Position numbers and translations under genes: made by a program | Shown: positions 32,601-42,300 of the stretch, one piece after another | How positions within the stretch are numbered: position 1 is the first letter of the stretch | Layout: each line of letters starts with the position of its first letter | Assembly: GCA_050084515.1 (NCBI GenBank) | Contig: CM114273.1 | Location: 43,338,001-43,402,000, forward strand | Origin: Blasia pusilla | Taxonomy: Eukaryota > Marchantiophyta > Marchantiopsida > Blasiales | Direction of reading: 5' to 3' | DNA: 64,000 bases | Notes under the pieces: model-generated | What the model saw: only the letters and a program-made list of their open reading frames with translations | The model's database searches: none | What the model was told of the DNA's origin: nothing

Positions 32601-33420
32601 TTCACGTACCTTCCGATTCCCTGAGTCCAGTCAATCGATGCTTTTGCTTGCTTATAGCCTTCATCGAGTGGTTGCTTGCTTGCTTGCTCGATCGATTGAT
32701 CGAATGATTGCCACCCTCTGGATCTGCATGAGTCCATTTCGAATTCGTTAAACCATTCATTCGTCCATACTCAGAATCCCCTTTTTGACGATGCATCCCG
32801 CCCACCTCTCGTAGCTTCCGACTCCCGAGTCGTAATCGGTGCTCGTTCGCTCGCTCGCTCGCTTGCATTCATCCATTTCGAATCTGCTAACCCATTCATT
32901 CATTCATATTCAGAACCGTCTTGTCTATCAATCATGTAGCTTCCTTCCCTCCGAACTTCCGATTCGTGACCCTCTCTCTCTCTCTCTCTCTAGAATGCTC
33001 TCTCGATTAGATTAGAGTCGACTAGAAATCTAATCTAATCGACCGATCGAACAGGGCATTCTGACGGCGGAGCAGCGCGAGTGTATCAATCTGCCCATAT
33101 TCCATCTGACGGGGGACGAACTGAAGGAGATCGTGCACGGGTTCTCGCATGCGTTCACGGTGGACAAAGTGGAGCAGATTATTCGAGTGGACGATCTCGT
33201 GGCCCTCCTCTCTCCATCGGAGCAGGACGCGTATTCGAAGTCGCTCCTGCAAGCTGTGGCGGCCGCCATGAGCCCTCTGTTCGCTGTGCACATCGGAGAC
33301 CACCTCACCCGCGTCTTCTTCGCCCGCCTCCATCGAATCGCCTTCCAGAATCGGAAGCCTGGAACGCCACCTCTCAAGCTCATGAATCTTCAGTACATCC
33401 TGATGCTCACTCGCAAGTAG
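29630..33420 (+). CDS. SABATH-family S-adenosylmethionine-dependent carboxyl methyltransferase (3 exons)
   Basis: Exons 29630-30316, 32033-32353 and 33055-33420, all introns phase 0 (AAG|GTCCTC..GCAG|ATT; GAG|GTTCGT..ACAG|GGC), give 457 residues. An earlier in-frame ATG at 29480 would add 50 low-complexity residues; 29630 has the better context (CCCATGG). Residues ~20-65 are Gln/Lys/Ser/Pro-rich. Then come the SABATH signature GDGEDSYARNS (S88-S93), SAM-binding DLGCASGPNT (from D128) and SSHALHWMSK (220-229). Exon 2 holds EEYKK and RAQELVPGGL; exon 3 holds INLPIF and the C-terminal helical bundle. Family members methylate carboxyls of salicylate, jasmonate, IAA, gibberellins or related acids in the cytosol; the substrate cannot be told here. 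Usual length is about 360-400 residues, so the N-terminus is extended. No frame break is seen. Confidence 0.93.
30179..30208 (+). repeat. In-frame (GACTCC)5 microsatellite inside the SABATH core
   Basis: Five perfect hexamers encode Asp-Ser repeats (LDLDSDSDSDSDSRN) between the SAM-binding motif and SSHALHW, a region that is normally a surface loop. Being a multiple of three, it changes length without shifting frame. Confidence 0.95.
30317..32032 (+). other. SABATH intron 1
   Basis: 1716-bp intron with GT..AG ends. The 5' part has (TCC)n and a repeated theme 'tttcg..tcgattgctgc..tc' (about 30480-30930), a degenerate minisatellite of roughly 60-120 bp. No gene inside. Confidence 0.7.
32354..33054 (+). 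other. SABATH intron 2
   Basis: 701-bp GT..AG intron with degenerate repeats ('ttcgaat.cgttaaacc.ttc' at about 32525, 32738 and 32877; 'gcttgcttgctcg') and a (CT)n run near 32970. No gene inside. Confidence 0.75.
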
Positions 33421-33429
33421 TTCTACTTC

Positions 33430-34560
33430 CCTCCCTCCTCCGTTTCTCACTCACTCACTCATCGAATCGAATCGAATCGAAACGAAACGAAAGAAATCGA
33501 CCAACAAATAAACATGGATGGATGGATGGAAGGAGGCTGGGAAACTATAATCAGATAGATGGAATTGGGCTTAGCTACATATATTTGAACGAAGCTGAGA
33601 GTGGGGAGTAGATGGATATGAATGGGTAGATAGAGGAAGCTCAGAGGCTTGATAGATTTGAATGAGGGCTGAGGGAGGACAGATTGATATGAATGGATAG
33701 ATAGAAGGAGGCTGGAAGGTGGGGGGATAGATGGATACATATGAATGAGACTCAGGGGGTAGATGGATCTGAATGGATAGATAGAAGGAGGCTTTGCTAG
33801 ATAGATTGGAAACAGTGGGGACAGATGGATATGAATGGATAGACAGAAGTAGGCGTAGCTAGAGATATATAAATGAGGCTGGGGAAATATCATCCGATAA
33901 ATACAATGAGGCAGCTAGATATATACAAATATTTCACTGCAGCTGGAGGGAGGACAGATAGATTGATCTGAATGAGGCTGGGAAAATTCAATCAGAATGG
34001 TAGAATGAGGCTTAGATAGGCATGAATGAGGGGGGGAGAGAGAGAGATGAATGAGGGAGGAAAGACATGAAAGAGGCATAGTTAGATACATAGAAAGAAA
34101 GAAAAGAAGAGAAGGAAAAACAAAATAGAGGGGAAAAAAAGCCCTCCACGAAAGATGAATGAATGAATGATGATATGCTGTAGACCGAATTTGCAGATTG
34201 AATGTCACCCTTTGCAAAGCGTTTCAACATAAGACTTCTGCATCACCTCATGTCTCCACACTCTCTAGAATGATACTGGAGACCAACGCCACAGATCGAA
34301 TGTCACCCTTCAAAGCGTTCGAATGTGGCACCTCTGAATCACACCTCCATCTGTCTATATGGATAGACTGAGGCTCTATGGATGAAATCTGGGGCCAATT
34401 AATTCCACAGATTCAAAGGTCAACTTCAAAAGCTTTTACTTGGACACATCTCAATCTCACCTCCATCTATTCAGATGGATAGAATGAGATTGTAAGAATC
34501 TTCTCGTCACCAGCTCTACAGATTGAATGTCCCCTCTATGATTAACGTATACCTATCTCC
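33430..34560. repeat. Degenerate minisatellites downstream of the SABATH gene
   Basis: 33500-34080 is built of 'agatggatatgaatggatagatagaaggaggct'-like units (shown in parts: 'agatggatatgaatgg', 'atagatagaaggaggct') at irregular spacing. 34190-34560 has about four ~110-130-bp units marked by 'cagattgaatgtcaccc' and 'cacctccatct'. The reverse-strand open frames here are repeat artefacts. Part may be transcribed as 3' UTR. Confidence 0.7.
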
Positions 34561-36142
34561 AAAGATAGATAGATCGAATGAGGTCTTCGACCAGCCCTTC
34601 GTTTCATACAACACTGCTGGATCCCCTCCATACCTAGGATGGATAGTTTAGGTAGAATTACATTTTTTAAGAGGATCAATTTATGACTTTTTTGCTTTTC
34701 AAAAATCCGTGATGTATTATTTATTTATTTTCATATGGAAATTTTAAAATTCCTGTCCACTTTCTGGATACCTAGATTTTCTTTTCTGAATTTTTTCAAT
34801 ATTTTTATTTTATGTGATTTAGTGGGAATTATTTCTCCTTTTTCATAAATTTTTGCAGAATCGCATTCGGCTAAAAAAATTCTCTTTCGAAAAAATATTG
34901 GCATCCTAAGAGTGCAAAGTAAGAACAAGAAAATTTTGGAAACTAAAAGGGAGTTTTGTATGACTTGAGAATTCGAAAATAAAGTAGGGTTACTCAAAGC
35001 CTTAATATCTCCTTCTATGTACCTAGGATTCACAACTTAACAAATGCCTCCATGGCTAAGTAACCTTTTTAGGTTAGAAAATTACAAAGGAAAGGGATCA
35101 AGTCTAGTATTAAAACATGTGTGAATACTTTGATGTTAAATGGAAATCCTCTAATTTTTTAGGATGAAGAAAATTCTCCAAGATTTATTCTCTAATGGTA
35201 AATTTAACCCTCAAGGAAACTTTGAGTAACCCTAGAAGGGAAACTACAAGGGCCAGCATATGGCCTACACTCAGCCCCCATATATAGTATTGTTGTATAA
35301 CTATCCACCATATGATAATTGAATGCTCTGCAAGAACCGATATTCTTTGTCAGAGCATCCGTTGAGATTTGAGAAATTCCAAAATCAAATATGAAAATTT
35401 TGTCAAATTTTTTTATGGGAAAACTAGATTCTTTTTGCTAAATTCTTTTTAAAAGACCGGCAAGAGTAGCGAAATTTCCGACCAAGTTTGAAGACACTTG
35501 GAAAAAAACCAGAGTGTCCAAAACACATGTTTGAGCGTTGTGGCAAATAGGACATCACAAACTCCCACAATCCATCTTACATAAGTTCAGTGCATATTTT
35601 TTTAAAAGTGAAAATGAAGCTCTCCTAACCTTAAGATTTTCAAGAACTCAAAACTCTCTTGACATCCCTAAAGTTTCTTTTATGGTATTGCTAATTTGAG
35701 TCGCCCTTTATAGTATTCTCACTAGCTCTAGAGTCTAAACCACCCAAGTTCCACCACCACCACCATCATCTCCTCCATCCATCCATCCATCTATGCATGC
35801 ATCTATCCATCCGTCTAGACCTATGGAGATTCCTATAAACCTTGTCTGTTTAGACAAAATTCCTTGGATGGAAAATCTTCAAAGTCTACTCCAACTAAAA
35901 TTTTAATTTTACTTTCAATAGAAGACAACTATATGCCTTAGGATGGAGTTGTGTTGCATGAAGAGGATAATATTAAATAAATATTTAATATTATTTAATA
36001 TTTAACCACCAACAAACCATTCCTAAGCACTTTTTGTTGGTTGCAAATTGGTACCTTTCAAAAAATGTGAGGAGGAGGAGGATGCTCACCATCCTATTGC
36101 CAACTGTGCAACAAACACCTGCACGTGGCTAAAGGGAGCCAC
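34561..36142. other. Gene-free AT-rich stretch
   Basis: No coding or RNA gene recognised. 'caccaccaccaccatca' and 'ccatccatccatc' short repeats are seen around 35755-35810. Small minus-strand frames have no domain. Confidence 0.5.
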
Positions 36143-36330
36143 ACATACATCCATCCATCCATTATTCCGTCCATCCATCCACCTCTACACCAAAAGGGTG
36201 CTCTAGATAAATGCTCGCATATATGTACTTGAGACATACATCCATCCATCCATCCATTATTCCGTCCATCCATCCATCTCTACACCAAAAGGGTGCTCTA
36301 GATAAATGCTCGCATATATGTACTTGAGAC
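36143..36330 (+). repeat. Tandem duplication, ~95-bp unit
   Basis: Two copies contain (catc)n, 'attattccgtccatcc', 'caaaagggtgctctagataa' and 'gctcgcatatatgtacttga'. The second has one extra catc. Near identity suggests a recent event. Confidence 0.92.
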
Positions 36331-36368
36331 GAGAGGATATGAGATGATAATAATATTATACGAGCATA

Positions 36369-36396
36369 CTAGTATAATCCAATGCCATACACGGGT
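36369..36396 (-). mobile_element. Helitron-like 3' terminus (minus strand)
   Basis: On the minus strand, 'cccgtgtatggcattgg' is followed by 'attatACTAG' ending at 36369, with host T (plus A at 36368). The hairpin is imperfect. The partner 5' end is unknown. Confidence 0.45.
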
Positions 36397-36529
36397 TCAT
36401 ATTAACTCTCGTAATTAACTTTCACAGTTTTCAAATGTCATTTTAAATTGAGAGATCTTATTGGTTTGGAAGGGAAGGATCTTATTGGCTGAAAATGTCA
36501 AAAGGAGAGGAGGTTGCAAAATAAAGGGA

Positions 36530-36655
36530 CACTCTCCAATAATAATAAAAATTAAAATATCATTCATAGGATGGTAAAAGTAGAAAATATTAGACATTCT
36601 CCAGTAATAATATAGATTAAAATATAATTCATAGGATGGTAAAGTACGAAATATT
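36530..36655 (+). repeat. Tandem duplication, ~64-bp unit
   Basis: Two units share 'cattctccaRtaataata', 'attaaaatat', 'attcataggatggtaaa' and 'gaaatattaga'. Confidence 0.85.
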
Positions 36656-36984
36656 AGAGGATTGAAATATTAAATTAATTTATGGGATTCATTTAATATG
36701 ATTTAGGGAATCATGTTCAATAGCACACCCCTTAATTATGGAAATAATATTAGGGCATTATATGCGTTTCCAACCTGAAATTTTATCAAATATATGCCCC
36801 TATATTTAAGGGATATATTTAACATCATTAAATAAAATATAAAACCATGGAGCACCAAACTATAAATATAAAGAGATAAAAGTTGATTCAAAAAAGTATG
36901 GGTTTTTTTTAGAATCACATTCCATTTTCATTTAATTTTGAACATCTCCATGTCTCTTTCAAGATAGTTTTGTGTTCCAACCCT

Positions 36985-37190
36985 TTCCCCACCCCCTCTA
37001 ATAAGGCACCTATTTCTAAAAATATTTAGAAAATGCTAGAAGTATTAAAAATTATATTTTTAGAGTAACTTGTAACACTAGATGTGGGAGAGCACACTCC
37101 GATTAAAGGGTGTCGTGGCACAATTACAAACTTTCATTTAAAAAATCTCAATATATTTGGGGTGTAACTATTTGCCCAATTGTTGCCACC
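36985..37190 (+). repeat. Dispersed repeat family B, copy 2
   Basis: Aligns in order with 14640-14810: 'tttctaaaaa', 'gtattaaaaa', 'tttttagagtaact', 'atatttggggtgtaa', 'caattgtt'. It lies directly beside a Helitron-like end at 37218. Confidence 0.5.
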
Positions 37191-37217
37191 ACCAATCAAA
37201 ACTACATCAAATAGTTA

Positions 37218-37245
37218 CTAGTGGATAACTCGTGTCATGCATGGG
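37218..37245 (-). mobile_element. Helitron-like 3' terminus (minus strand)
   Basis: The minus strand reads 'cccatgcatgacacg', then a short spacer and ACTAG ending at 37218, with host T. A TCTATACTA start on the same strand at 45206 could be its 5' end, which would make an ~8 kb element; that pairing is speculative. Confidence 0.45.
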
Positions 37246-37529
37246 AGTGAAGTGTCTAATCATGTTACACACAAAATATTTTTTTTATTATCCATATAAA
37301 AAAATATTTTTTTGTGCCCGTAAAAAAACATATTATTACTGCACGTATCAAATAAAAAAATATTTCCAAATCAAAAATATAAATATTATTTTATTTATAA
37401 AATAAAATTTTGAATTCTAAGAGGGGTGAGATGCATAGCAAAATCGATTGGTTGATGGGTAAGGAACGAATGGACGAAACGGAAGGTCGTCCACTTTTTC
37501 CATCCATTGTATGGATGGATTCTAGCAGC

Positions 37530-39800
37530 CTCTCCTATGAAACCCTGGTGGAATGAAACCCTAATCCACGGCATCGACAGGATCGATGCCGTCGTTGAAA
37601 CCCTAGTCTCTAGATTTCTGAAACGTAGGGGATCGATTCAAGCCGTTTCTGAAACCCCAGGGTTGAGCTGGCTGGATAAAATTGAAAACCGACGAGATTT
37701 TTACGGGCTCCTTTGTATTCGTATCGAAATAGTCGGCAGGGATTTACGGCCCTGTTTTGTACCGACCGGGAAAGTACCCCGATCGAAGTCGGCAGGATTC
37801 GGGCCATTTCTAAAACTCCAAGGGATTAAATTTGGAGAATTCGGCCCATTTCTCGAATCCTAGGGGTCGAAGTCAGCAGGATTCGGGCCATTTCTGAAAG
37901 CCTACGGGTTTAAGTCAGCAGGATTCGGCCCATTTCTGAAACCCCTGGGACCGAAATCGGCAGGATTCGGGCCAATCTGAAAGCCTAGGGTTTAAATCTG
38001 GAGGATTCGGCCCAATTCTGAAATCCCAGGGGTCGAAATCGGCAGGATTCGGGCCATTTCTGAAAGCCTACGGGTTTAAATTAGGAGGATTCGAACCATT
38101 TCTGAAATCCCAGGGTCGAAGTCAGCAAGATTCGGGCCATTTATGAAACCTTAGTGGTCGAAATCAGGAGGATTCGGCAGGATTCGGCCCGTTTCTGAAA
38201 TCCTAGGGGTCGAAATCAGAGGGATGATTCGAGCCATGTTTGAAAACCCAGGGATCGAAAGCAGGAGGATTCGGGCCGTTTCTGAAACCCTAGAAATCGA
38301 CATCAGACGAATTCAGGCCATTTCTGAAACCTTACCGATCGAAATCAGGAGGATTTGGGCATTTACTGTGACCCCTACTGATGAAACCAGGAGGATTCGG
38401 GCCTATTCTGAAACCCTAGAGATCGAAATAATATGCATTCGTGTAACTTGTGAAACCCTGGGATGACCAGACAGGAGGATTCAGGCGGTTTAGGGTGGAT
38501 CCAGGCCATTTCTGAAACCCTAGTGGATCCGAATCTGGTGCTTTCAAGCCAGTTCTCAAACCCCAGAGATGACCATCAGGTGGATTCAGGCCGTTTCTGA
38601 AACCCTAGTGGATCCAAATCAGGTGCTTTCATGCCAGTTAAAAAACCCCAGGGATGACCATCAGATGAATTTATGCCGTTTCTGAAACCCAAGTGGATCC
38701 ATATCTGGTGCTTTCATGCCAGTTCTAAAACCTCAGGGATGACCATCAGGTGGATTCAGGCCGTTTCTGAAACCCTAGTGGAATCATATCTGGTGCTTTC
38801 ATGCCAGTTCTAAAACCTCAGGGACGACCATCAGATGGATTCATACCGTTTCTGAAACCCTAGTGGAGTCGTAACTGGTGCTTTCATGCCAGATCTAAAA
38901 CCTGAGGGACGACCATCAGGTGGATTCTTACCGTTTCTGAAACCCTAGTGGAATCATATCTGGTGCTTTCATGCCAGTTCTAAAACCTCAGGGACGACCA
39001 TAGAGATGGATTCATGCCGTTTCTGAAACCCAAGTGGATCCATATCTGGTGCTTTCATGCCAGTTCTAAAACCCCAGGAATGACCACCAGGTGGATTCAT
39101 GCCGTTTCTGAAACCCCTAGTGGATCCATATCTGGTGCTTTCATGCCAGTTCTAAAACCCCATGGATGACCATCAGGTGGATTCATGCCGTTTCTGAAAC
39201 CCAAGCGGATCCATATCTGGTGCTTTCATGCCAGTTCTCAACCCCTTAGACTGTGGCCAGCAGGTGGAACCCAGTGGATCCAAATCAGGTGCTTTCCTGC
39301 CAGTTCTCAAACCCCAGGGATGGTGGCCATCAGGTGGAATCAGGCCGTTTCTGAAACCCCTAGTGGATCCATATCTGGTGCTTTCATGCCAGTTCTCAAC
39401 CCCTTAGATTGTGGCCAGCAGGTGGAACCCAGTGGATCCAAATCAGGTGCTTTCCTGCCAGTTCTCAAACCCCAGGGATGGTGGTCATCAGGTGGAATCA
39501 GGCCGTTTCTGAAACCCTAGTGAATCCGAATCTGGTGCTTTCGTGCCAGTTCTCAAACCCCAAGGAGGGCCTTCAGGTGGAATCAGGCCGTTTCTGAAAC
39601 CCTCCTGAATCCAAATCTGGGGCTTTCCTGCCAGTTCTCAAACCCCAGGGATGGCCATCAGGTGGAACCAGGCCGTTTCTGAAACCCTAGTGGATCCAAC
39701 CCAGGTGCATTCAGACAGCCTCTGAACCTCTGAAGTTTTAGTACATTGACATCAGGTGGATTCAGGTCCTCTGAAACCGTAGGCTGTGGTCTCTGAAACT
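37530..39800 (+). repeat. Satellite/minisatellite array: 42-bp monomers grading into an 84-86-bp dimer
   Basis: From about 37790 to 38480 the unit is ~42 bp ('ggattcgggccatttctgaa', 'accctagg', 'tcgaaatcagca'). From 38480 to 39720 two diverged 42-bp monomers alternate, giving 84-86-bp period: type 1 'ggtgctttcatgccagttct', type 2 'ggtggattcatgccgtttct'. Nearly every unit carries aaacccY, resembling the plant telomere heptamer. Open frames are repeat artefacts because the periods are multiples of three. The ends are degenerate. Confidence 0.92.
39241..39556 (+). repeat. 158-bp duplication inside the satellite
   Basis: 'accccttaga' starts a block at 39241 and again at 39399, including 'tgtggccagcaggtggaac' and 'gggatggtgg'. 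This is a longer-range duplication superimposed on the 84-bp dimer. Confidence 0.85.
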
Positions 39801-39929
39801 CTAGAGTCGATCGAGCCCATCTGGAGATCCAGGCCGTTAAGACCATCTCTGCAACCCCAACCCTTTCCGATCGCCACAGCCCCCATCGATGACACCCCAT
39901 GATTTCCTTCATCGATCGATGGGAGCATT

Positions 39930-40490
39930 AATTAGTCAGAGTCTTGGACTCTTTGTGGTTCTCGATTCTCGAACCCTAACCCCACACTCCTGCAGCTGGA
40001 TTCAGGTGGTCGCCCAAACCCTACTCCGTTCACTCCAGGTGGATCCAGACCAACCCTCATTTTCTCTGACCATTCAAATTCCACTGCGTTCGGGTCGTCT
40101 CTGAAACCCCACCCAGTGTCACCACACCATCGTTCGATAGATGGGGTATCGATCGAACGACTAAAAGCGTATAGAAAACCAGAGGGAGAACACGAGTGCC
40201 ACAATCAACGAAGAATACAAGGCATGGAAAAGACGGATGGAAAATCATCGAAAGTACACGAAGGGGCACAAAATACATGAGGGGTACTCTTATGAAAATC
40301 ATAAGAGTCGAAGGCCAGTCGGGTCGAATGATGGCACGAATGGTGAGAATTTTGGACTCGTTGTCGATCTAGATTCTCGAACCCTACACCCCAACCCATC
40401 GATGCCAGTGGTTCCCAAACCCTCCTTCAAAGGTGATGTGAAACCCTCAACCCTAACGGATGGACAACAGCCTTCAGGTGGATGTGAGCA
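39930..40490 (+). repeat. Degenerate duplication, ~410 bp apart
   Basis: The block at 39940-40060 ('ttggactctttgtggttctc', 'gattctcgaaccctaaccc', 'caaaccctac') is echoed at 40350-40490 ('ttggactcgttgtcgat', 'gattctcgaaccctacacc', 'caaaccctcc'). It is related in style to the satellite just upstream (AAACCCT words). Confidence 0.6.
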
Positions 40491-41477
40491 GATGGACTTC
40501 ACGAAGTTTCAGCCCAAGCAACTATATGCCCTGGGAGTTGAGAGGAGCATTGGGCGTTGCTATGGTTCGATTTCGATGTCCTGAGACTCGTTGGGGACTT
40601 CGAACTCGAACCACAGCAGAAAATGAATAGATGGATGGGTTTGTGGATGCAAAGTTAGAGAGACATGGAGATTTCAGAAACCGGATTGACCGATCTGTTG
40701 CTGTGCTCTCAGGTCTCAAATAAATATGAGAGAGAGAGAGAGAGAAATAGAGAGGTTTCAGAAACTCCATCGATCCCAGGTCGATTGATACCGCAGTGCT
40801 ATCTGAAATCTAAAATGCACGCCTTTCCAGATAGAGAGATACATGCACAAATAGAGGCACAGATCGATCTCAGTTCGACTGCCTCTGCAGTGCTCCCACA
40901 ACCCCCAAGCCCCAAAACGCATGTCTCTCGAGCATCGGGCCTCAAGAGAAAGTTTGGCCCTCTCCACTTTCCTGAAGAATCGAGCACAGGTACAATTCCA
41001 TCAATTCTGAGAGAATCGGGCGAGAGAGAGAGAAAAAGAGAAATAAATTGACCGATTCTTGGGCTCGAAAACGAGAGAGAGAGAGAGAGAAGTTGACAGA
41101 TTCGTGGACTCGAAAAAGGAGAAGAAAAAGATAGAATTGAGAGAGAGAAGTTGACAGATTCGGATTCTTACGGATTTTTTACGGATGGACGGAAGTTTGT
41201 TCCCTCTAAGTTACCAGCTTATGCTTCGGTCTGTAAGTACGGTCATCCATCCATCCATCTCTCTATCTATCTATCTATCTCAAACAGTATTTATAATCTA
41301 GCCTAGCAGTCGGTTTATTGTTTCTAGTTTTCGTGAAATTAGATTTTAGAGGGTTTCCCCTTTTTTTCTTCTCCACAGGCCAATGGTGACCTTCGAGTTT
41401 GTCGACTCTATATGTACCGCTTCTTGTGCTTTTGATTGGTTTTTCCTCATTTGCTTTTATTTGTGCCTTAGGACATG
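40491..41477. other. Gene-free AG-rich stretch
   Basis: 'gagagagaagttgacagatt' repeats at about 41080 and 41143, with AG runs at 40730-40745 and 41075. No gene recognised. Confidence 0.45.
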
Positions 41478-41918
41478 GAGGTAGTTACGGGCCCTACATG
41501 AAGTCCAGTCCGAGTGCAAAGGCTACAAAATACAAGTTATTCTGCCGCCTGTGCACCCTCAATGTGAGTTTTTCAACGATTAGATGGATAGAAATGCGTT
41601 TAGAGTGTTACTGCTCTTCATTCACACGTGAGTAAATAAATGAAATTGATACGATTATTCTTGGCCGTGTTTCATCTCGTCCGGAGCATGCCGAAGCATT
41701 ACTCTCTTCCCTTTGAACCCTCTTCCTCTTGGCGTATTACTCTCTCCAGAGTCCGATTGATGAGCTGCAAGTTATTCTTTGTTGTTCTAGTCATTTCTAA
41801 TTGTTTCTAGTCACGTCTCTGCCGAAGCATTACTCTCTTCCCTCTTCCTCCGATAGTATTAGTCACTGCGGAATCCGAACCCTTTTTAAGAAGCCAAAAT
41901 AGGGGCCACATACTAGTT
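41478..41918 (+). repeat. Dispersed repeat family C, plus-strand copy
   Basis: Matches the reverse complement of 53453-53765 block by block: 'gttacggg-ccctac', 'agttattctgc.gcct', 'agaaatgcgttt.gagtgtta', 'gagtaaataaatgaaatt', 'gcattactctcttcc', 'taagaagccaaaat'. It has an extra partial duplication of the 'gccgaagcattactctcttc' part (41690 and 41820). The small membrane-protein-like ORF at 41399-41635 falls across this repeat and is therefore not a gene. Confidence 0.8.
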
Positions 41919-41997
41919 TGTGCCTATTTTTCCATGGCTTTAGTTGAGTGTTTCCTCCCCTAGATATTCTCGAGACCTTGTGGTATAATTTCCAAAG

Positions 41998-42300
41998 CCA
42001 ACGTGTGGTTAACTCTAATTGATAGGATTGAGTTGGGTGTATTCTTCCTTGACTATTTAAGTGTCTCCTTCCCTTTTCAAAACATGCAAAGATTTTAATA
42101 CAACCCGTAGTAAATTGTAATTGATAGGATTCACTCGACAACTACTTTAGTGTTTTGCCCCTAAACTTGTAGGAGACTTTGGCACAATTGCCAAAGCCAA
42201 CTCGTGGTTAGCTCTACCTGATAGGATTGACTCAACTACTTTAGCTTTTCCTACCCTAAATTTAGAGGAGCCTTTCGCACAATTACCAAAGCTTATCCTA
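41998..42300 (+). repeat. Degenerate tandem repeat, ~100-bp unit
   Basis: Marked by 'attgataggattga'-like words at about 42018, 42118 and 42216, each preceded by a 'gtggttaRctct'-type block and followed by 'aactactttagYgttt'. Confidence 0.6.

Noticed and set aside
33459-34230. Minus-strand Ser/Ile/Tyr-rich ORFs
   Set aside because: They are products of the GGAT/GATA minisatellite.
39185-39597. Open frames in the satellite
   Set aside because: Periods that are multiples of three keep a frame open by chance; no protein features.
41399-41635. 78-residue ORF with a membrane-like segment and nearby splice-like sites
   Set aside because: It overlaps a dispersed repeat that recurs inverted at 53453-53765, and the frame is not kept there.
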